Shown: positions 29,907 to 40,167 of the stretch, one piece after another | Layout: the number at the start of each line of letters is the position of its first letter | Numbering within the stretch: the first letter of the stretch is position 1 | Source of the DNA: Buchnera aphidicola str. Bp (Baizongia pistaciae) | GTDB lineage: Bacteria; Pseudomonadota; Gammaproteobacteria; Enterobacterales; Enterobacteriaceae | DNA length: 64,000 bases | Direction of reading: 5' to 3' | NCBI RefSeq assembly: GCF_000007725.1 | Contig: NC_004545.1 | Location: 434,001 to 498,000 of the forward strand | Notes under the pieces: generated by a model | The model's input: the letters and a program-made list of their open reading frames with translations, nothing else | What the model was told of the DNA's origin: nothing | The model's database searches: none | Translations under genes and position numbers: made by a program

Positions 29907-31088
29907 ATGTCTATTATTAAAATTACTGATTTAAATCTTTTAAATAAAAAAGTTCTTATTCGCTCAGATTTAAACGTACCAATAAAAAACAATAAAATTT
30001 CATCATATGCACGTATTCATGCATCACTTCCAACAATTAAATTTGCTCTAAAAAATCTAGCTAAAGTAATTGTCACTTCACACCTAGGTAGGCCAACTGA
30101 AGGCATATACAAAAAAAAATTTTCATTATTTCCTGTTTTTAAATATTTTAAAAAAATACTTCCTGAAACTAATATATATTTTTCTCAAAATTTAACTGAA
30201 TGCTCTTCAATAAAATCCGGTGAATTAATTATATTAGAAAACGTGCGATTCAACCAAGGAGAAAAAGAAAATAGCAAAATTCTATCTAAAAAATATGCTA
30301 CTTTATGTGATATATTTGTCATGGATGCATTTGGTGCAATACATAGAAACGAAGCATCAACTAATGGGATAATAAAATACGCTAAATTAGCATGTTCTGG
30401 GTTATTACTTGAATCAGAACTAAAAACATTAAATTCAGCTTTAACTAATCCTGTTCGTCCTATGGTTGCAATTGTAGGAGGAGCTAAAGTATCTACTAAG
30501 TTTAAAACATTAACTACATTAGCAAAAATTTCAGATACCTTGATAGTAGGAGGAGGTATTGCTAATACATTTATATCTATTGATCACAATATTGGAAAAT
30601 CTTTACATGATCCAAAATTTATTGAACAAGCTAAAATACTAAAAGAAAAATACAACATTTTTATTCCAACAGATTCTCGAGTTAGCACTACGTTTACATA
30701 TGACAGTATAGCCACTATAAAAAGTACATCTGATATTCACGCTAATGAAGAAATTATGGATTTTGGCGATATTAGTATTAAAAATATGATAAATATAATA
30801 AAAAAAGCTAAAACTATCTTATGGAATGGACCAATAGGAGTGTTTGAATTCAAAAACTTTAGTAAAGGAACAGAACAATTGTCAAAAGCTATCGCTTCCA
30901 GTGATGCATTTTCCATAGCAGGTGGAGGTGATACATTATCAGTTGTTGAAATGTTTAAAGTACAAAATAACATCTCATATCTTTCTACTGGAGGTGGTTC
31001 GTTTTTAAAATTTTTAGAAGGGAATAAATTTCGTATAATTGAGTTATTAGAAAAACACTTTAATAAATTTAAAAATAATAATTTTTAA
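29907..31088 (+). CDS. pgk: Phosphoglycerate kinase
   Basis: Makes ATP from 1,3-bisphosphoglycerate in glycolysis. The 393-residue protein (387 in E. coli) shows the substrate-binding RSDLNVPIKN, TSHLGRPTEG, LENVRFNQGE, VMDAFGAIHRNEAST, the hinge and nucleotide-site VGGAKVSTKF, LIVGGGIANTF, WNGPIGVFEF and GGGDTLSVVE. Followed by fba after 38 bases; the pair pgk-fba followed by mscS is the E. coli order, with epd missing upstream. A terminator after fba at 32243-32285 probably closes the transcript. Confidence 0.97.
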   Translation: MSIIKITDLNLLNKKVLIRSDLNVPIKNNKISSYARIHASLPTIKFALKNLAKVIVTSHLGRPTEGIYKKKFSLFPVFKYFKKILPETNIYFSQNLTECSSIKSGELIILENVRFNQGEKENSKILSKKYATLCDIFVMDAFGAIHRNEASTNGIIKYAKLACSGLLLESELKTLNSALTNPVRPMVAIVGGAKVSTKFKTLTTLAKISDTLIVGGGIANTFISIDHNIGKSLHDPKFIEQAKILKEKYNIFIPTDSRVSTTFTYDSIATIKSTSDIHANEEIMDFGDISIKNMINIIKKAKTILWNGPIGVFEFKNFSKGTEQLSKAIASSDAFSIAGGGDTLSVVEMFKVQNNISYLSTGGGSFLKFLEGNKFRIIELLEKHFNKFKNNNF

Positions 31089-31126
31089 TTATACTATTTT
31101 GATCTAACAGGAAAATGTAATTCACT

Positions 31127-32206
31127 ATGTGTAATATTCTAAATAAAATTAAACCAGGCGTAATAACAGGAAATGAAGCATTAAAATTATTTAAAATAGC
31201 AAAAAAAAATCATTTTGCCATACCAGCTATAAATTGCATTAACACAGATTCTATCAATATAGTACTTGAAACAGCTAAAAAGGCTAAAAGTCCAGTCATA
31301 ATACAATTTTCTTATGGTGGATCAAATTTTATTTCAGGACCAGGATTAACAACAAATATATTACACAAAAAAGCAATCATAGGCGCACTGTCAGGAGCTA
31401 ACCACGTACATATTATGGCAAAACATTATAACGTTCCCGTAATTTTACATACTGACCATTGCAATAAAAACATGCTTCCATGGATTGATGAATTAATTAA
31501 TGTTGGAACAAAACATTTTAAAACATATAACAAACCTTTATTTACTTCTCATATGATAGATTTGTCTAATGAAAAATTAGATTATAATATTAATATTTGT
31601 TCAAAATACCTAGAAAAAATGCGAAAAATAAACATGTTACTAGAAATAGAACTTGGATGTACGGGTGGAGAAGAAGATGGTATTAATAATACAAAAATAA
31701 ATAAATCTTTACTATATACGCAACCTAATGAAGTTAACTATGCTTATGAACGCCTTTCTTCCGTCGGACCAGAATTTATTATAGCTGCGTCATTTGGAAA
31801 CGTACATGGAGTATATAAATCCGGAAATGTTCGTTTAACACCAGATATTTTAAAAAAATCGCAAAATTACGTAAGCAAAAAACATAATTTATCTTGTAAT
31901 CCATTATGTTTTGTATTTCATGGTGGGTCTGGTTCCTCAGAAAAAGATATAAAAAAATCCATTAAGTACGGAGTCATAAAAATGAATATTGATACTGACA
32001 TACAATGGGCGACTTGGCAGGGAATATTAAATTTTTATAACAAAAATAATAAATATTTACATAACCAAATAGGAAATTTAGATAATGAAAATAAACCTAA
32101 TAAAAAATATTATGATCCAAGAACATGGATCAGATCTTCCCAAATTTCCGTATCAAATCATTTAACAAAAATATTTCGCATATTAAATTCTTGTAATACA
32201 TTGTAA
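31127..32206 (+). CDS. fba: Fructose-bisphosphate aldolase, class II
   Basis: Cleaves fructose 1,6-bisphosphate in glycolysis and is zinc dependent. Its 359 residues are exactly the E. coli FbaA length. The metal and catalytic residues lie in ILHTDHCNKNMLPW (Asp and His), LEIELGCTGGEEDG, FGNVHGVYKSGNVRLTPDIL (His) and FVFHGGSGSSEKDI (His), with KMNIDTDIQWATW at the substrate site. An AGGA-containing ribosome-binding site precedes the ATG. No lesion. Confidence 0.97.
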   Translation: MCNILNKIKPGVITGNEALKLFKIAKKNHFAIPAINCINTDSINIVLETAKKAKSPVIIQFSYGGSNFISGPGLTTNILHKKAIIGALSGANHVHIMAKHYNVPVILHTDHCNKNMLPWIDELINVGTKHFKTYNKPLFTSHMIDLSNEKLDYNINICSKYLEKMRKINMLLEIELGCTGGEEDGINNTKINKSLLYTQPNEVNYAYERLSSVGPEFIIAASFGNVHGVYKSGNVRLTPDILKKSQNYVSKKHNLSCNPLCFVFHGGSGSSEKDIKKSIKYGVIKMNIDTDIQWATWQGILNFYNKNNKYLHNQIGNLDNENKPNKKYYDPRTWIRSSQISVSNHLTKIFRILNSCNTL

Positions 32207-32242
32207 AAAATTATAAATTTGTTTATACATACTCAAATTGTT

Positions 32243-32285
32243 AAAATTAAAGGAGAATTGAAATGTCAATGTTCTCCTTAATTTT
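32243..32285 (+). terminator. Terminator after pgk-fba
   Basis: A stem of AAAATT + one-base bulge + AAGGAGAA (32243-32257) pairs with TTCTCCTTAATTTT (32272-32285) around a 14-base loop. It lies 36 bases after the fba stop and ends in a T-rich tract. The G/C-bearing core is unusual for this AT-rich background, which favours a real intrinsic terminator. Confidence 0.72.
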
Positions 32286-32365
32286 AAAATTAAAACAATA
32301 ATATCTATATAATCATTCCAAACATTATTAATATAATCTATTAACATTTATCGAAAATAATACAA

Positions 32366-33211
32366 ATGACACAATTAAATGTAGTAAATGACATCAACCA
32401 TGCAGGAAATTGGTTAATAAGAAATCAAGAACTATTACTAAGCTATATTATTAATTTAATTTCATCAATTATTATATTAATAATAGGTTTTTTTGCTGCT
32501 AAAATAATTTCAAATTTAATTAACAAAGTGTTAATTACTCAAAAAATTGATACTACAATTGCTAATTTTTTAGCTGCATTAGTTAGATATATTATTATTA
32601 CTTTTGCATTAATAGCTTCATTAGGATGTATAGGGGTACAAACTACTTCTGTAATTGCAATATTAGGTGCTGCAGGAATGGCTATTGGATTAGCTTTACA
32701 GGGATCTTTATCAAATTTTGCAGCTGGAGTATTATTAGTTATACTACGTCCATTTCGAACTGGGGAATACGTAAACTTAGAAAAAATATCAGGAACAGTG
32801 TTAAATATACATGTATTTTATACAACTTTTAGAACACTAGATGGAAAAATCGTTGTTATTCCTAACGGAAAAATTATATCAGGAAACATAATTAATTATT
32901 CTAGAGAAAAAGCCAGAAGAAACGAATTTATTATTGGCGTATCATATGATTCTGATATTGATAAAGTTATCAAAATACTTAAAAATGTTGTGAAAAATGA
33001 AAAAAGAGTACTCAAAGATCGAGATATAATAGTGGGATTAAGTGAATTAGCACCTTCTTCTTTAAATTTTATAGTACGATGTTGGAGTCATACTGATGAT
33101 ATAAACATAGTATATTGGGATTTAATGGTAAAATTTAAAAAAGCATTAGACTCCAATAATATAAATATTCCATACCCTCAATTTGACATTAACTTAAAGA
33201 AAAAATATTAA
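32366..33211 (+). CDS. mscS: Small-conductance mechanosensitive channel MscS
   Basis: Opens under membrane tension to release osmolytes. The 281-residue protein (286 in E. coli) has three N-terminal membrane segments. The glycine/alanine-rich pore helix TM3 is represented by [24 protein letters not shown] in two overlapping parts, followed by [13 protein letters not shown] (beta domain) and the C-terminal cage. It follows fba, as in E. coli, and precedes recC by only 17 bases, which might put recC on the same message. Confidence 0.95.
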   Translation: MTQLNVVNDINHAGNWLIRNQELLLSYIINLISSIIILIIGFFAAKIISNLINKVLITQKIDTTIANFLAALVRYIIITFALIASLGCIGVQTTSVIAILGAAGMAIGLALQGSLSNFAAGVLLVILRPFRTGEYVNLEKISGTVLNIHVFYTTFRTLDGKIVVIPNGKIISGNIINYSREKARRNEFIIGVSYDSDIDKVIKILKNVVKNEKRVLKDRDIIVGLSELAPSSLNFIVRCWSHTDDINIVYWDLMVKFKKALDSNNINIPYPQFDINLKKKY

Positions 33212-33228
33212 TAATAAAAATAGAAACC

Positions 33229-36200
33229 ATGTTTACATTATATAAATCTCTTAAATTTAATCTATTTGTTAAATCAGCTTTCAAAGTGATATTAAATGAA
33301 CCATTACTAAATCCATTAACTAAAGAAATATTCATTGTAAACAACAAAGAAACAGAACAATGGATCAAAATATTTATAGCCAAAAAATATAAAGTTTGCA
33401 CTAACATTAAATTTTTTAAACTCAAACATTTTATTTTAAATATTTTAAAACAAAATACTCCTAAATTATATTCTAAATCAGAATTTAGTAAATATTCAAT
33501 AATGTGGAAAATAATAAATATACCAGACATCCAACATTTACTTACTAAAATTGTTTCTAAAAATAATACCTATAGCACATTATTTAAAATAGCATCTTCT
33601 ATATCAAATTTATTTCAATTATATTTAAAGTATCGACCAGATTATATAAAAAAATGGGAACAAAAGTCTAATATCCCTAAAACTCGTTTAAAACAAAAAT
33701 GGCAGCAAATAATCTGGATGCGCATTATTAAATATACAAAAGATGCAAACAAACCTATTTTACATTTTTCAAATTTACTATATGACAGTATAAAAAAAAT
33801 GCAACGAAATAACTTTATTAATACAAAATTACCTGTCAGAATCTTTATTTTTAATATAACACCTATTACCCCGCAATATGCAATTTTTTTAAAATCTATA
33901 AGTAAATATTGTTCTGTGCATTTTTTTTATGCAACAGCATCATATAATGATAAACAAATGTTTTCCACTAGTTTTATTAAATTCAAACAAACACAAGAAA
34001 TTTCAAATAATCAATTATTATCTTTACTACATTCTAAAAATAAAAACATTATTTATCATGAAATTGAAAATTTTCAAAAAAATACTAAATTTCAATCATA
34101 CTGGATAACATATGAATATGAGCAAATGTTATTTTTGTCATTAATAAAAGACAAAACAATTAATTTAAACTTTAAAATAAAACAAAATTCTCTATTACAA
34201 TATCTTCAAAATAAAATATTAAATTTACATAGCATTCAAAAAAAAAATAATGAACAAGAAAATAATAAAATACTTATACTGAAGACAGATAAATCTCTTT
34301 CAATACATTCTTGCCATACTTTAATAAGAGAAATTGAAGTTTTGCATAATAATTTACTTAATATTTTAAATGATAACAACGACATTTTATTCCAAGATGT
34401 ACTAGTTATTAGCAAAAATCTAGATACATATATTCCTTATATAAATCAAATTTTTAATTCTGCTTCATCCAAAAATTTTATTCCCTTTTCAATTAATTAC
34501 AAGAATATAAAAAACATTGAATTTTATAAAACTATATTAGAATTGATAGATTTACCTAATATTGAACTAAATATTAATAAAATTACTAATTTATTGAATA
34601 TTCCAACTTTATTAAAAAAAGTACAAATAAACGAACAAGAAATACCTATTTTATTACAAATTATAAATCAAACTGAAATACAATGGGAAAACGACAATAT
34701 CTTATCGAACGATTGGTTGTCTAACGACATAACAAAATGTTGGGAACATGGATTACAAAGAATTTTTTTGGGACAAATTATAAATAATATTGATTATAAA
34801 TTTTGGGAAAATATTGTACCCTATAACGAATTTAGCACGCTATATTATAACATTTTTAATAAATTAATATCTTTAATATCACTACTCAATAAATGGAAAA
34901 AAATATTATCTAAACCTAAATTCTTATCACATTGGGATATTACGTTTAAAAAACTATTAAATGACTTTTTTACAGATCATGAACAAAAACAACCCGAAGC
35001 TAAATTAATTATAAAAAAATGGACAGAAATAATACATTCCGGAATGCAAGAAAAATATACTAAAAAAATTTCTATAACATTACTAAAGAACGAACTATGC
35101 AATTCTGTTTCATACATTTCTCAATCAAATTATTTATTTTCTGGAAAAATAACATTTTGTAATAACTTTACTTTAACAAATATTCCATTTAAGATAATTT
35201 ATTTAATAGGATTAAACGATAACATAAGTTCTAATACACATGAATCATTCGACATATATAATTTACTTAAATTACACCCAAGAGCATATGATCCATGTGA
35301 TGAAATAAATCATAAAAATCTACTTTTAAAAACATTATTATCAGCAAAAAAATTTTTCTATATAAGTCATCAAATTGTCTCTAACAATTATAAAAAGTTA
35401 AATAACATTCCTATTGCAATAGACAAAATTATTAAATATATTACTCAATACTTTTATATAAAAAATAAAAACAAAGACAATTTCAATGATAACTTAAAAG
35501 ATATAAAATCTCACATATATCATAATTATACTTTTTATGCCCATGAAAAAAGAAATTTTTTAGAAAAACTAAATTATCCTAATTTTAATACAACAATATG
35601 GAAAATGGCTACTTTAATTAATAATTCTCATAAAGAATTTATAAAAAAATTACCATCCATTAAAAATCAAACGATAAACTATAACACATTAATCTTATTT
35701 TGGAAAAACCCTATTCAAACATTTTTTCATGTACGTCTTAATATTCAATTAAATACAACAAAAAATAAACATATGCACCAAAACAAACATTTTATAAACA
35801 AATTAGATCAATATAAAATGAATAAAACACTTTTAAAATTTTTTTTATATAAACAAAATACTAACCAATTATTTCAATATTATAAAAACATAGGAATTAT
35901 TCCTAATAACAATATTGGAAACATTATTTGGGAATATACAAAAAAATTAATAACACCATTATACGACCAAATTATGAAAATAAAAAAAATATTAAATAAT
36001 TCTAAATTTTGCATAAATGTTAAAAATAAATGTATGTTACACGGACAATTAAAAAATATTAATAGTTCAGGAGGATTATTACGCTGGAAAGCAACAAAAC
36101 TTAGTTTTCAAGATATCATATCGTGCTGGCTAGAACATTTATTATATTGTTCACTATATAAAAAACATAACAGTATATTAATAGGAACTAATCATCAAAT

Positions 36201-36564
36201 AATTACTTTTTATAAATTAGAAAATAAAACAGCTAAATACTATTTGAAAAAATACATATCGGGCTATTTTGATGGAATGGAACAACCAATATTGCTAACT
36301 AAATCTGGAATTAATTGGATTAATGCAATTTATGACAAAAAAAATAACAAGTTTTATACTAATACAAATAAAAACCTAAATGCTTATAAAATATTTCTAA
36401 ATACATGGAACGGAAATAATTGGATAACTGGTGAAAAAGATGATCCGTATATACAAAAAATGATAGTTTATTTAACTAAAAAAAATATTCAAAAAATATA
36501 TAAAACAACTAAAAAATGGTTAACACCAATACTAAAAAATATTTCTTATTCGAAATACCATTAA
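33229..36564 (+). CDS. recC: Exodeoxyribonuclease V gamma chain RecC
   Basis: RecC is the Chi-recognising subunit of RecBCD and splits the strands ahead of the motors. At 1111 residues it nearly equals E. coli RecC (1122). It is strongly AT-drifted, but typical blocks remain: FIVNNKETEQWIKIFIA near the N-terminus, FIFNITPITPQYAIFLKSI and IHSCHTLIREIEVLHNNLL in the helicase-like parts. GLNDNIS with the segment around FDIYNLLKLHPRAYDPCDE, and SFQDIISCWLEHLLYC in the inactive nuclease-like domain, are also visible. The complete open frame despite such drift implies selection. It is first of recC-recB-recD; the ptrA protease gene that lies between recC and recB in E. coli is cleanly absent. Confidence 0.94.
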   Translation: MFTLYKSLKFNLFVKSAFKVILNEPLLNPLTKEIFIVNNKETEQWIKIFIAKKYKVCTNIKFFKLKHFILNILKQNTPKLYSKSEFSKYSIMWKIINIPDIQHLLTKIVSKNNTYSTLFKIASSISNLFQLYLKYRPDYIKKWEQKSNIPKTRLKQKWQQIIWMRIIKYTKDANKPILHFSNLLYDSIKKMQRNNFINTKLPVRIFIFNITPITPQYAIFLKSISKYCSVHFFYATASYNDKQMFSTSFIKFKQTQEISNNQLLSLLHSKNKNIIYHEIENFQKNTKFQSYWITYEYEQMLFLSLIKDKTINLNFKIKQNSLLQYLQNKILNLHSIQKKNNEQENNKILILKTDKSLSIHSCHTLIREIEVLHNNLLNILNDNNDILFQDVLVISKNLDTYIPYINQIFNSASSKNFIPFSINYKNIKNIEFYKTILELIDLPNIELNINKITNLLNIPTLLKKVQINEQEIPILLQIINQTEIQWENDNILSNDWLSNDITKCWEHGLQRIFLGQIINNIDYKFWENIVPYNEFSTLYYNIFNKLISLISLLNKWKKILSKPKFLSHWDITFKKLLNDFFTDHEQKQPEAKLIIKKWTEIIHSGMQEKYTKKISITLLKNELCNSVSYISQSNYLFSGKITFCNNFTLTNIPFKIIYLIGLNDNISSNTHESFDIYNLLKLHPRAYDPCDEINHKNLLLKTLLSAKKFFYISHQIVSNNYKKLNNIPIAIDKIIKYITQYFYIKNKNKDNFNDNLKDIKSHIYHNYTFYAHEKRNFLEKLNYPNFNTTIWKMATLINNSHKEFIKKLPSIKNQTINYNTLILFWKNPIQTFFHVRLNIQLNTTKNKHMHQNKHFINKLDQYKMNKTLLKFFLYKQNTNQLFQYYKNIGIIPNNNIGNIIWEYTKKLITPLYDQIMKIKKILNNSKFCINVKNKCMLHGQLKNINSSGGLLRWKATKLSFQDIISCWLEHLLYCSLYKKHNSILIGTNHQIITFYKLENKTAKYYLKKYISGYFDGMEQPILLTKSGINWINAIYDKKNNKFYTNTNKNLNAYKIFLNTWNGNNWITGEKDDPYIQKMIVYLTKKNIQKIYKTTKKWLTPILKNISYSKYH

Positions 36565-36603
36565 TAATTTATAAAATTCATTAAAATATACACAACAAAA
36601 ACT

Positions 36604-39600
36604 ATGATTACAACTATACCAAAATCTATAAATGTAACAACAATTCCTTTATCTGGAAAAATTTTAATTGAAGCTTCAGCAGGGACAGGAAAAACATTTT
36701 CTCTAACTATTTTATATATTCGCCTACTTTTAGGAATCACAAATCATGTTAAATATAAAAAAGGATTATTAATTAAAGAAATTTTAGTAGTTACATTTAC
36801 CGAACACACTCGAGCAGAACTTGAAATAAGAATTAAAACATATATTAAAATTTTTAAAACAGCATGTATAAAAAAATATAGTAATAACTATGTATTATCA
36901 AAGTTACTATCTAAAATCACTGATTTTCCAAAAACTATTGATATACTATCTAAAGCGGAAAACTCAATACACGAATTATCAATTTATACAATTCATGGAT
37001 TTTGCTATAAAATATTAAAACTAAATAAATTTAATTCAGAGCTAATGCTTCAAAATAAAATTCTAAAACATACATATCCATTATACCTAAAAATAAGTAT
37101 TAAATTTTGGAAATACTATTTTGCTTTTCTATCATTAGATATTACTTCCATTCTTTTAGAATATTTTAATAATCCTAAAACTTTATTAAAAGAAATTTTA
37201 CCTTTACTCAATAAAACACAATTAATAAGTAAATTAACTAAAACTAAAAGAAAAAATATTGTCCAAGAATATTATATCTTGATTAAAAAAATAAAACTAT
37301 TTAAACAAAAATGGGCGAACTATAGCCACTTAATACATTCTGAAATTATAAAAACCAATGTTAATAAACGAATATATACTAAAAGTAATTTAAAAAGATG
37401 GATAAATAACATTACCGCATGGGCTACTCAAAAACAAACAAAAAATTTTTTTATACCTTCAGAATTAAAATACTTCAGATATAGTTTTATAATTAAAAAA
37501 ACAACGTCAGAAAAAATTTTAGACGATAAATTTTTCAAATTTATAGATACATTTTTAGATTCAAAATTCTCTTTAAAAGAAATATTCATAATAGATGCAA
37601 GTCTAGAAATAAAAGCTATGTTTATGCAAGAAAAAATAAAAAACAGGTATTTCGAATATGACGATTTAATTACATTTTGCTGGAATATGGTTAACAAAAA
37701 TAATTTCAATATATCACAAACAATACTAAAAAAATATCCAGTAGCATTAATTGATGAATTTCAAGACACAAATAATAAGCAATATAATATTTTTAAAAAA
37801 ATTTATAAAAAAGAAAACTTATTAATTCTAATAAGTGATCCCAAACAAGCTATCTACAGTTTTAGCGGTGCAGACATTACTTCCTATTTGCAAGCAAAAT
37901 CTAATATAAAAAATCAATATTTTCTTGACACTAATTGGAGATCATCACCAAAAATTATAAATAGCATTAATTTATTATTTTCTAGGCTTAAAAATCCTTT
38001 TTTAACAAAAAATATTACATTTTATCCTGTAAAGTCATCTCGTATTAACAAAACAACAAAATTTGAAGTTAACGGAAAAAACCAACCCGCACTACGATTT
38101 TTACTAAATAAAAATAAAAATATTTCAATAAATGAATATAAAGAATGGATTTCTATTACCACTGCAAAATATATATCTTATTGGATATCTTCTGGAATAA
38201 AAGGGAATGCAACTATAACAATATCTAATAAAGTTCGTACTGTAAACTTCAGTGATATTGCTATCATAGTACGAAATAACTTAGAAGCAAAAACAATACA
38301 ACTAGAACTTACAAAATTAAATATTCAATCTCTATATCTCACTTCTAAAAATAATATCTTTCAAAGCAAAGAAATATTAGAAATATTATGGATATTACAA
38401 GCAATTCTTAATCCTAATATTGAACGATTATTAAAAAGAGCCATGTCTACCAACATAATGTCAAAAAATACAAAAGAAATTATATCTATTCCGAATAACC
38501 ATTCTTATTGGATAAAACTATCTCAAGAATTTAACCAATATTTAATTTTTTGGAACAACTATGGAATTTTATACGTTATTCAACAATTAATAATTAATTA
38601 TAATATATCTAATAATAACAATTTACTGCACAATTTTTCCCCAAATATTAAAAATATATTGTATATAGGAGAACTACTAGAAGAAAAATCTATTACAATA
38701 AAAAATAAATTTTTATTAATAAATTGGCTCAAAAAAAATATTACACAAGATTTTTATCTAACTAAACCAAAATATATAAAACCTAACTATGAAAAAAACA
38801 ACTATATTAAAATTGTAAGTATACATAAATCAAAAGGATTAGAATATCCCATAACAATTATTCCTTTTGCCACAATAACATTTAACAAAACTGTAAGTAC
38901 TGTCGAAAAAATATGTTTTAATTTAAATAATACTAAAATAAAAAAACAAAAAACTTTAAAAATAGAAAAACATAAATTTTCAGAAGATATACGATTATTA
39001 TACGTAGCACTAACTAGATCTATCATACATTGTAGCATTGGAATTTCGTTAGCACAAACAATAACACAAAAAAAAAAGATACAAAAAGAAAAATCTAAAT
39101 TTAAAATTAACGTTCTAAGATATATTATTCAATCTGGAAAAAATCATATTAGTACAAAAAAATTGTATACTGAATTATCTATTCTAAAAAAAAATAAAAA
39201 CATAGAAATTATATCCGAAATACCAAACATTATAAAAAAAAATTTTCAAATACCAACACTTAATACTAACAGTCAATCTTTAATGCATTATCAAGTATCT
39301 AGAAAATTTAACTATAACTATAATTTTACTAGCTATTCGCAACTAAAAAAAAATATTAAACCGTCTACTATGTATTCAACATTAAACACAAAAAAACTAT
39401 TTGAGTTAAATGTAAAAAAAAAACACTGTTTCGAAAATAAAATATTAACACCACATACCTTTCCTAGCGGGAAAATATATGGAACTTTATTACACAAAAT
39501 TTTGAAAAATATTTCATTTCATAAAAGTATTAACTCCAATTGGTTATTAAAAAAACTCTCTGAATACAATCTTGACAAACGTTGGTGTCTAATATTAAAA

Positions 39601-40146
39601 AATTGGATGTATTCAATACTATACAAAAATTTAGACAAAAATTATAACTTAAGATTATCTAAACTAGATTCTAAAAACTATATCAAAGAACTAAAGTTTT
39701 TATTACCTATTAAAAAAAAATTAACAGCTTTAAAATTAAATAATATTTTTCAAACACACCAATGTTCTAGCTTAGAAAACAAATTATGTTTTCATCCAAT
39801 ACAAGGAATACTATCTGGCTCTATAGATTTAGTTTTTCTGTGGAAAACAAAATATTTCTTAGTTGATTATAAATCAAATTGGATAGGAAATTCAAACCAA
39901 AGTTATTCACAACAAAACATTAAAAAAATAATAAAAAAACATCATTATAATTTTCAACTTCAACTATATAGTTTAGTATTACACAGATATTTAAAACAAC
40001 ACATAAAAAATTACAGTTTTTACAATCATTTCGGTGGCACATATATACTTTTTATACGATCTATTAATGAAATTCCATCTCAAAATGGAATCTTTTATTC
40101 TATTCCTAATATAGAAATAATAAAAAAATTAGAACAAATCTTTTAA
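36604..40146 (+). CDS. recB: Exodeoxyribonuclease V beta chain RecB
   Basis: The SF1A helicase plus nuclease subunit of RecBCD. At 1180 residues it equals E. coli RecB. Walker A is EASAGTGKTFSLT (residues 23-35), motif Ia VTFTEHTRAEL, motif II LIDEFQDTNNKQY, motif III ISDPKQAIYSFSGAD, motif IV NWRSSP, motif V VSIHKSKGLEYPI and motif VI LLYVALTRS. The C-terminal nuclease site keeps GSIDLVF and VDYKSNW (the Asp-Asp-Lys triad, about residues 1075-1090). Helicase and nuclease activities should therefore both be present. It is separated from recC by 39 bases and from recD by 21. Confidence 0.96.
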   Translation: MITTIPKSINVTTIPLSGKILIEASAGTGKTFSLTILYIRLLLGITNHVKYKKGLLIKEILVVTFTEHTRAELEIRIKTYIKIFKTACIKKYSNNYVLSKLLSKITDFPKTIDILSKAENSIHELSIYTIHGFCYKILKLNKFNSELMLQNKILKHTYPLYLKISIKFWKYYFAFLSLDITSILLEYFNNPKTLLKEILPLLNKTQLISKLTKTKRKNIVQEYYILIKKIKLFKQKWANYSHLIHSEIIKTNVNKRIYTKSNLKRWINNITAWATQKQTKNFFIPSELKYFRYSFIIKKTTSEKILDDKFFKFIDTFLDSKFSLKEIFIIDASLEIKAMFMQEKIKNRYFEYDDLITFCWNMVNKNNFNISQTILKKYPVALIDEFQDTNNKQYNIFKKIYKKENLLILISDPKQAIYSFSGADITSYLQAKSNIKNQYFLDTNWRSSPKIINSINLLFSRLKNPFLTKNITFYPVKSSRINKTTKFEVNGKNQPALRFLLNKNKNISINEYKEWISITTAKYISYWISSGIKGNATITISNKVRTVNFSDIAIIVRNNLEAKTIQLELTKLNIQSLYLTSKNNIFQSKEILEILWILQAILNPNIERLLKRAMSTNIMSKNTKEIISIPNNHSYWIKLSQEFNQYLIFWNNYGILYVIQQLIINYNISNNNNLLHNFSPNIKNILYIGELLEEKSITIKNKFLLINWLKKNITQDFYLTKPKYIKPNYEKNNYIKIVSIHKSKGLEYPITIIPFATITFNKTVSTVEKICFNLNNTKIKKQKTLKIEKHKFSEDIRLLYVALTRSIIHCSIGISLAQTITQKKKIQKEKSKFKINVLRYIIQSGKNHISTKKLYTELSILKKNKNIEIISEIPNIIKKNFQIPTLNTNSQSLMHYQVSRKFNYNYNFTSYSQLKKNIKPSTMYSTLNTKKLFELNVKKKHCFENKILTPHTFPSGKIYGTLLHKILKNISFHKSINSNWLLKKLSEYNLDKRWCLILKNWMYSILYKNLDKNYNLRLSKLDSKNYIKELKFLLPIKKKLTALKLNNIFQTHQCSSLENKLCFHPIQGILSGSIDLVFLWKTKYFLVDYKSNWIGNSNQSYSQQNIKKIIKKHHYNFQLQLYSLVLHRYLKQHIKNYSFYNHFGGTYILFIRSINEIPSQNGIFYSIPNIEIIKKLEQIF

Positions 40147-40167
40147 AATAAACTTATTCGGACAAAT